A stretch of 64,000 nt of DNA from Candidatus Micropelagos thuwalensis. Its GTDB lineage: Bacteria; Pseudomonadota; Alphaproteobacteria; RS24. Shown here one piece after another: positions 58,790 to 64,000 of the stretch. The notes below the pieces were generated by a model that saw nothing but the letters and a program-made list of their open reading frames with translations, searched no databases and was not told the DNA's origin. Position numbers and translations under genes: made by a program. The stretch's first letter is position 1. Each line of letters starts with the position of its first letter. The DNA is taken from assembly GCF_000469155.1 (NCBI RefSeq), contig NZ_AWXE01000004.1, positions 372,001 to 436,000 on the forward strand, written 5' to 3'.

Positions 58790-59812
58790 TTAGGTTTTTG
58801 CCTTTAAGTGACGCTCGACAAGTTCTTCAGCGATTTGAACAGCATTCAGCGCCGCACCTTTTCTTAGATTGTCAGAAACCACCCAAATATTCAGCCCGTT
58901 TTCAACAGTCGGGTCTTTTCGGATACGCGACACAAAAGTCGCATAGTCGCCAACACATTCAACCGGCGTGACATAGCCCCCATCTTCTCTTTTATCGACA
59001 ACGAGCAATCCGGGTGCCTCACGCAAAGCCTCACGCGCCTGTTTCTCGTCAATTGGCTTGGCGAATTCAATCGTCACCGCCTCTGAATGCCCGACAAATA
59101 CCGGCACGCGCACGCAGGTCGTGGTCATCTCAATGGCTGGATCAAGAATTTTTTTCGTCTCAACCACCATTTTCCATTCTTCTTTGGTGCTGCCATCATC
59201 CATAAAAACATCAATATGAGGAATGACATTAAAAGCAATCTGCTTCGTGAAGTTCTCCTTCACCATCTCATCATTCACAAATATGCCACGGGTCTGAGTG
59301 AATAACTCATCCATAGCAGCATTACCTGCACCCGATACGGATTGATAAGTTGACACCACAACGCGTTTGATTTGTGCGATATCATGAAGGGGTTTTAACG
59401 CGACAACCAGTTGTGCAGTCGAGCAATTTGGATTGGCGATTATATTTTTCTTGGTGTAGCCCGCCAATGCCTCGACATTAACTTCTGGGACAATCAACGG
59501 CACATCCTCATCCATGCGGTAGAGAGAGCTATTGTCAATTACCACACAACCCGCCGCCGCCGCTTTCGGCGCAAATTCTTTGGTCGCAGACGAACCGCAG
59601 GCAAACAAAGCGATATCGGCTTTCGACCAGTCAAAATTTTCCATAGCGGAAGCTTTAAGCGTCTGGTCGCCAAAGCTTATTTCTTTGCCCTGTGAACGAC
59701 GTGACGCCAAGCCAAAAACTTCCGTTGCCGGAAACCCGCGTTCCGACAGAATATTTAGAATTTCTCTGCCGACATTTCCGGTCGCGCCAGCAATGGCAAT
59801 ACGATAACCCAT
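58790..59812 (-). CDS. asd: Aspartate-semialdehyde dehydrogenase
   Basis: This 340-residue NADPH enzyme makes aspartate semialdehyde for lysine, threonine, methionine and cell-wall diaminopimelate. The Rossmann motif is AIAGATGNVGREILNIL, the catalytic Cys is in ANPNCSTAQLVVAL, and the C-terminal catalytic His region is RVPVFVGHSEAVTIEF. Its start overlaps the leuB stop by one base, so it is in the leuCDB transcript. Confidence 0.96.
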   Translation of the reverse strand: MGYRIAIAGATGNVGREILNILSERGFPATEVFGLASRRSQGKEISFGDQTLKASAMENFDWSKADIALFACGSSATKEFAPKAAAAGCVVIDNSSLYRMDEDVPLIVPEVNVEALAGYTKKNIIANPNCSTAQLVVALKPLHDIAQIKRVVVSTYQSVSGAGNAAMDELFTQTRGIFVNDEMVKENFTKQIAFNVIPHIDVFMDDGSTKEEWKMVVETKKILDPAIEMTTTCVRVPVFVGHSEAVTIEFAKPIDEKQAREALREAPGLLVVDKREDGGYVTPVECVGDYATFVSRIRKDPTVENGLNIWVVSDNLRKGAALNAVQIAEELVERHLKAKT

Positions 59813-60924
59813 TATGAATATTGCTCCTGCAACTCATTCAGCGATGCCAGTATTGCATCACTCATTCCCACTGTGCCGACTTTCTCCATACCGGGTTGCA
59901 TAATATCGCCACAGCGAATGCCCTTATCCAAAACATGTGTCACAGCGGCTTCCAACAAATCTGCGTCCTGACCGCGATTAAAACTATATCTCAGCGCCAT
60001 AGCAAAAGACATAATCGTAGCAATCGGATTAGCAATGCCCTGTCCAGCAATATCTGGCGCTGAGCCGTGCACGGGTTCATACATAGCTTTAGAACGACCT
60101 TCAGAGTCCGCAGCGCCAAGCGCCGCAGACGGCAACATGCCGAGTGAGCCGGTCAACATCGCCGCGACATCTGACAGTAAATCACCAAACAGGTTATCTG
60201 TGACCAGCACATCATATTGTTTCGGATTTCTGACAAGTTGCATCGCGCAATTATCAGCTAGCACATGTTCCAACTCAAGTTCAGGAAACTCATTTCCGAT
60301 GACGCGGGTGACTTCTTCATTCCAGAGGAGACCACTTTCCATCACATTGCGTTTTTCTGCCGACGCCAATCGCTTGTCGCGTTTCATGGCAAGGTCACCA
60401 GCGACGCGGGCAATGCGTTCGATTTCGTAGGTCTCGTAAACCTGCGTGTTCACGCCGCGTCTTTGACCGTCACCGAGATCTTCAATCCCGCGCGGCTCCC
60501 CAAAATAAACGCCACCGGTCAGTTCGCGCACAATCAGAATATCCAGACCTTCGATAATATCGCGTTTTAAAGAAGACGCATCAGCAAGGGCAGCAAAACA
60601 AATCGCGGGACGTAAATTTGCAAACAGCCCCAATTCACCTCGCAATCTGAGAAGCCCTGCCTCGGGACGCACATCATAGGCAACGCCATCCCATTGCGGG
60701 CCACCGACAGCACCAAGCATTACCGCGTCGGATTGATGCGCTTTTTCCATCGCCGCATCGGAAATCGCCTGACCATGCTCGTCATAGGCACAGCCGCCAA
60801 CAAGATCTTCATCAATTGTGACATCAAATCCACGCTGTGTACCATACCAATCAATGATACGCCGCACTTCGGCCATCACTTCCGTACCAATACCGTCGCC
60901 CGGAAGCATTAATATTTTCCCCAT
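59812..60924 (-). CDS. leuB: 3-Isopropylmalate dehydrogenase
   Basis: This 370-residue NAD-dependent decarboxylating dehydrogenase serves leucine synthesis. It has the N-terminal [18 protein letters not shown], the substrate loop [14 protein letters not shown], the metal Asp region [17 protein letters not shown] and the NAD-site [17 protein letters not shown]. It is followed at once by asd and preceded by leuD. Confidence 0.97.
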   Translation of the reverse strand: MGKILMLPGDGIGTEVMAEVRRIIDWYGTQRGFDVTIDEDLVGGCAYDEHGQAISDAAMEKAHQSDAVMLGAVGGPQWDGVAYDVRPEAGLLRLRGELGLFANLRPAICFAALADASSLKRDIIEGLDILIVRELTGGVYFGEPRGIEDLGDGQRRGVNTQVYETYEIERIARVAGDLAMKRDKRLASAEKRNVMESGLLWNEEVTRVIGNEFPELELEHVLADNCAMQLVRNPKQYDVLVTDNLFGDLLSDVAAMLTGSLGMLPSAALGAADSEGRSKAMYEPVHGSAPDIAGQGIANPIATIMSFAMALRYSFNRGQDADLLEAAVTHVLDKGIRCGDIMQPGMEKVGTVGMSDAILASLNELQEQYS

Positions 60925-60970
60925 GAGGTTACCTCTTATAAATAGTCAGATTATCTCAAATTAAGGATAT

Positions 60971-61573
60971 CTAGCACCATGCAAGCTGATTGCGTTCAGC
61001 TTCAAAAGCGTCAATTTTTTCACTTTTTTTAAGGGTCAGACCAATATCGTCCAAACCTTCTATCAGACAATTCTTTCTGAACGGGTCAACGTCGAAAGAA
61101 ATCGTTTCGCCATTTGGACGCGCAATGGTTTGTGCCTCCAGATTGATTGTCAGAACGGTGCCATTACCCTGCTTGGCATCGGACATTAATTTGTCAACTT
61201 CAGCTTGAGGTAAAGCAATCGGCAAAATGCCGTTTTTAAAGCAATTATTAAAGAAAATATCGGCAAAGCTCGGCGCGATAACACAACGGAAGCCGAAATC
61301 TAGCAACGCCCATGGCGCATGTTCCCGGCTTGACCCACAACCGAAATTATCACCAGCAACCAGAATTTGCGACTGACGGTAGTCTGGCAAGTTGAGAACA
61401 AAATCTTCAATTTCAGAGCCGTCAGGGCGAAAGCGCATTTCATCAAAAACATTTGCACCCAGACCGGAGCGCTTAATTGTTTTCAAAAACTGTTTAGGCA
61501 CAATCATATCCGTATCGACATTTATCATATCAAGCGGAGCGGCAATTCCTTCGAGGGTTGTAAATTTTTCCAT
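60971..61573 (-). CDS. leuD: 3-Isopropylmalate dehydratase small subunit
   Basis: This 200-residue subunit completes the isopropylmalate isomerase active site with LeuC. Core motifs are [14 protein letters not shown], the [14 protein letters not shown] loop that binds the substrate carboxylate and [19 protein letters not shown]. The start follows the leuC stop by 15 bases. The length is the family norm. Confidence 0.97.
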   Translation of the reverse strand: MEKFTTLEGIAAPLDMINVDTDMIVPKQFLKTIKRSGLGANVFDEMRFRPDGSEIEDFVLNLPDYRQSQILVAGDNFGCGSSREHAPWALLDFGFRCVIAPSFADIFFNNCFKNGILPIALPQAEVDKLMSDAKQGNGTVLTINLEAQTIARPNGETISFDVDPFRKNCLIEGLDDIGLTLKKSEKIDAFEAERNQLAWC

Positions 61574-61588
61574 TAGGGTAGCCTCCGA

Positions 61589-62998
61589 TTAAAAGTCACG
61601 AATATCGACAAAATGACCGCGAATAGCGGCTGCCGCCGCCATGGCTGGCGAAACAAGATGCGTCCGGCCCTCGCGCCCCTGACGCCCCTCGAAATTTCTG
61701 TTCGACGTCGACGCGCAACGCTCTTGCGGGGATAACTTATCCGCATTCATAGCGAGACACATGGAACAACCCGGATCACGCCATTCAAATCCAGCATCGA
61801 GGAAAATCTTATCAAGCCCCTCTGCCTCGGCCTGTTTTTTAACAAGACCTGAACCAGGCACAACCATGGCATTCACACGGTCAGAAACTTTTTTCCCGTC
61901 AATCACTTTTGCTGCGGCGCGCAAATCTTCAATCCGGCTATTGGTGCAAGAGCCGATGAAAACGCGGTCAATCTCGATTGACTGAACAGGCATATTAGCT
62001 TCCAGACCCATATAGGACAGCGCACGCTCGGTTGCTTTGCGACGCGCTTCATTATCAATTTCTGCCGGATCCGGGACACGACCATTAATGGAAATCACAT
62101 CCTGCGGACTTGTTCCCCAAGTAACAAGTGGCGGCAAATTCGCTGAATCAATCGTGATTTCTCGATCAAAAACAGCTTCAGGGTCAGACCGCAATGTCTG
62201 CCAATAGGCAACAGCAGCATCCCAATCTGCACCTTTTGGCGCTCTTGGTTTGTCTTTTAAATACTCAAATGTCTTTTCATCCGGCGCAATCAGTCCTGCA
62301 CGTGCACCCGCCTCAATAGACATATTACAAAGCGTCATCCGCCCTTCCATAGTCAGCGCTTCAATTGCCGGGCCTGCATACTCCAGAACATAACCTGTAC
62401 CGCCGGCTGTACCAATTTCACCGATAACAGCAAGCGCGATATCTTTAGCCGTGATGTAATCAGGCGCTTCGCCAATAACATTGACGCGGAAATTCTTCGC
62501 TTTGCGTTGAGCCAGCGTCTGCGTAGCAAGCACATGCTCAACCTCAGAAGTACCAATGCCATGTGCAAGTGCACCAAACGCACCATGTGTTGATGTATGG
62601 CTATCACCGCAAACAATGGTTAAGCCCGGCAGGGTAAATCCTTCCTCAGGGCCGGTGACATGCACAATGCCCTGGCGCAAGTCCATCATACCAATATGGT
62701 CAATACCGAAGTCAGCGCAGTTTTTTTCAAGTGTCTCGATTTGAATACGGCTTTGCTCGTCTTCAATGGCCTCAATACCGCCGGCACGATTGGTTGTTGG
62801 GATATTATGGTCAGCAACGGCAAGTGTTTTGGATGGAACACGTACCTGACGACCTGACATTCTTAGCCCTTCAAAAGCCTGCGGGCTGGTGACCTCATGA
62901 ATGAGATGCCTGTCAATATAAAGGAGGCAATTGCCGTCATCCTGTTCATCCACAAGATGCGCCTGCCAGATTTTATCATAGAGCGTCGTATGAGACAT
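61589..62998 (-). CDS. leuC: 3-Isopropylmalate dehydratase large subunit
   Basis: This 469-residue aconitase-family enzyme carries a 4Fe-4S cluster. Ligand cysteines are in [15 protein letters not shown] and in CSMCLAMN. Other landmarks are [20 protein letters not shown] and [19 protein letters not shown]. It is first of leuC-leuD-leuB-asd. No attenuator hairpin was recognised in the 100 bases upstream. Confidence 0.97.
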   Translation of the reverse strand: MSHTTLYDKIWQAHLVDEQDDGNCLLYIDRHLIHEVTSPQAFEGLRMSGRQVRVPSKTLAVADHNIPTTNRAGGIEAIEDEQSRIQIETLEKNCADFGIDHIGMMDLRQGIVHVTGPEEGFTLPGLTIVCGDSHTSTHGAFGALAHGIGTSEVEHVLATQTLAQRKAKNFRVNVIGEAPDYITAKDIALAVIGEIGTAGGTGYVLEYAGPAIEALTMEGRMTLCNMSIEAGARAGLIAPDEKTFEYLKDKPRAPKGADWDAAVAYWQTLRSDPEAVFDREITIDSANLPPLVTWGTSPQDVISINGRVPDPAEIDNEARRKATERALSYMGLEANMPVQSIEIDRVFIGSCTNSRIEDLRAAAKVIDGKKVSDRVNAMVVPGSGLVKKQAEAEGLDKIFLDAGFEWRDPGCSMCLAMNADKLSPQERCASTSNRNFEGRQGREGRTHLVSPAMAAAAAIRGHFVDIRDF

Positions 62999-63098
62999 GA
63001 GTTCACCTCTCCAAAACAGCCCTGAATTGAATGAATTTTAACTGCCAGGGCACAAACAAAAAGATACCACAATGAATGGCATTCAAGAAACCAGCGGC

Positions 63099-63563
63099 TT
63101 ATTCAGTGCCACCTTCAGTAGGTGTAATAGCTTCAGCCGTGTCAATTTGAGATTCTTCTTGTACCGGCTGGGCATCCACAGCAGGATTTTCAGCGACTTT
63201 ACGCGCTGTCCGGCGCTCAGTAATTCTGGCTGCTTTACCAGTCAATCCGCGCAGGTAATAAAGTTTTGCGCGACGGACGCGTCCACGACGTACCACCTCA
63301 ATGCTGTCAACCAGCGGGCTGTAAATGGGAAAAACACGCTCAACACCTTCACCATAGCTAATCTTACGTACGGTAAAGCTGGAATTGAGGCCACTGCCTG
63401 AGCGGGCAATACACACACCTTCATAGGCCTGAATACGCTCGCGCGTGCCTTCCTTAACCTTCACATTCACCTTTAACGTATCTCCAGCTTGGAAATCCGG
63501 CACGTTTTTGTCTGCAGCAATTTCTGCAATATGTTCGCGGTTCAGTTCATCAATCAAGTTCAT
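63099..63563 (-). CDS. rplS: 50S ribosomal protein L19
   Basis: The 154-residue protein probably starts at ATG 63563 ([12 protein letters not shown]), which has GGATGAT just upstream; an ATG 12 bases earlier is possible. The L19 core includes [29 protein letters not shown] and [17 protein letters not shown]. The C-terminal 30 or so residues form an acidic Glu/Gln/Ala tail beyond the usual 115-residue core. It is followed downstream by leuC and preceded by trmD. Confidence 0.95.
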   Translation of the reverse strand: MNLIDELNREHIAEIAADKNVPDFQAGDTLKVNVKVKEGTRERIQAYEGVCIARSGSGLNSSFTVRKISYGEGVERVFPIYSPLVDSIEVVRRGRVRRAKLYYLRGLTGKAARITERRTARKVAENPAVDAQPVQEESQIDTAEAITPTEGGTE

Positions 63564-63809
63564 GGCATCATCCATTATAAACTGGCTAAAAACAGCCCGC
63601 AGGCCACCTATTAAGCCTAGCCGAATATGTTTGGTACAGTTATCGGCATCAAAAAATTTCTACTTTGAAAACACAGTTTCAAACCGAATGGGGGCAATTA
63701 ACACGGAAACTCACCCTTGTCACCCCTTTTTGCCCATAAAAACAGGTAATTTCACCATATAAATGCACAATATATGCTGTAGGTGTTAAAATCGGTAAAA
63801 TACACCCGA

Positions 63810-64000
63810 TTAGGGCTTTTTTTTGTAGATTTCCCACAAATCTGGTCGTCTTTCGCGGGTAATTTGTTCAGACATCTCCTGCCGCCAGGCCTCTACCTTA
63901 GCGTGGTCGCCAGACGTCAGAATTTCGGGGATGCTATGCCCTTCAAACTCTGCCGGTCGTGTATAATGCGGGTATTCCAACAAACCCGCTGAGAAACTTT
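63810..64000 (-). CDS. trmD: tRNA (guanine-37-N1)-methyltransferase, 3' end only
   Basis: The last 63 or so residues are visible, ending at TAA 63810-63812. The text reads [20 protein letters not shown], then [16 protein letters not shown] and [13 protein letters not shown], a clear TrmD C-terminus. The N-terminal SPOUT domain lies beyond the right edge. TrmD methylates G37 to prevent frameshifts. The trmD-rplS order is universal in this group. Confidence 0.93.
   Translation of the reverse strand, partial: SFSAGLLEYPHYTRPAEFEGHSIPEILTSGDHAKVEAWRQEMSEQITRERRPDLWEIYKKKP

Overview
The window looks like a chromosomal segment of a marine-type alphaproteobacterium with moderate-to-low GC. The basis is gene order more than any one gene. 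The minus-strand series trmD-rplS-leuCDB-asd, sdhCDAB-zapE-mdh-sucCD-sucA-odhB-lpd and priA-atpHAGDC is an alphaproteobacterial arrangement, and so is the plus-strand series rplU-rpmA-obg-proBA-nadD-rsfS-rlmH-envC-ctpA-rppH. A SAR116/Rhodospirillales-like host is my best guess, but no sequence here fixes the genus. No rRNA, tRNA, CRISPR, insertion sequence or prophage was recognised.

Layout. Positions 1-1899 hold the edge of a type IV pilus-like locus with an unusual PilM-PilN fusion. Positions 1900-2540 hold two doubtful small genes, one interrupted by an in-frame TAG, and a strong terminator. Positions 2600-21460 are an accessory catabolic region. Module A (2602-7987) has a GntR/FCD regulator, a class III CoA-transferase, an HMG-CoA-lyase-like enzyme and a TonB-dependent receptor; a perfect GntR-type palindrome lies before the CoA-transferase and related sites lie before the receptor. 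Module B (8392-21461) has an EamA transporter, an HpaB/4-hydroxybutyryl-CoA-dehydratase-family flavoprotein lacking the iron-sulfur ligands, a second class III CoA-transferase, a CitE-like lyase with a GntR/UTRA regulator, hydantoinase/oxoprolinase subunits HyuA and HyuB, a YrdC-domain protein, an MmgE/PrpD protein and two isochorismatase-fold cysteine hydrolases. HyuAB plus a cysteine amidase suggests stepwise opening of a cyclic amide (hydantoin or lactam type). The substrate cannot be read from the sequence.

Positions 21480-24751 look like a phosphate-scarcity and arsenate island: thioredoxin-type arsC, an AqpS-like aquaglyceroporin, and a metallophosphoesterase/glycosyltransferase pair matching the PlcP-Agt lipid-remodelling system (phospholipid to glycolipid). 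Degenerate Pho-box-like repeats precede arsC and plcP. This is the most coherent non-housekeeping system in the window.

The rest is core. Positions 24866-35735 (plus) carry ribosomal proteins, Obg, proline and NAD synthesis, ribosome silencing, cell-wall hydrolase control, RNA pyrophosphohydrolase, a 2-oxoglutarate oxygenase-like protein and PurU. Positions 35762-40666 (minus) are the F1 ATP synthase operon. Then come priA (minus) and xerC (plus), and from 44108 to the right edge a minus-strand run of TCA-cycle, succinate dehydrogenase, CitE-like lyase, aspartate-semialdehyde and leucine biosynthesis genes, ending in rplS and the 3' end of trmD. Core calls rest on strong family motifs. Substrates and regulation in the accessory modules are inference.
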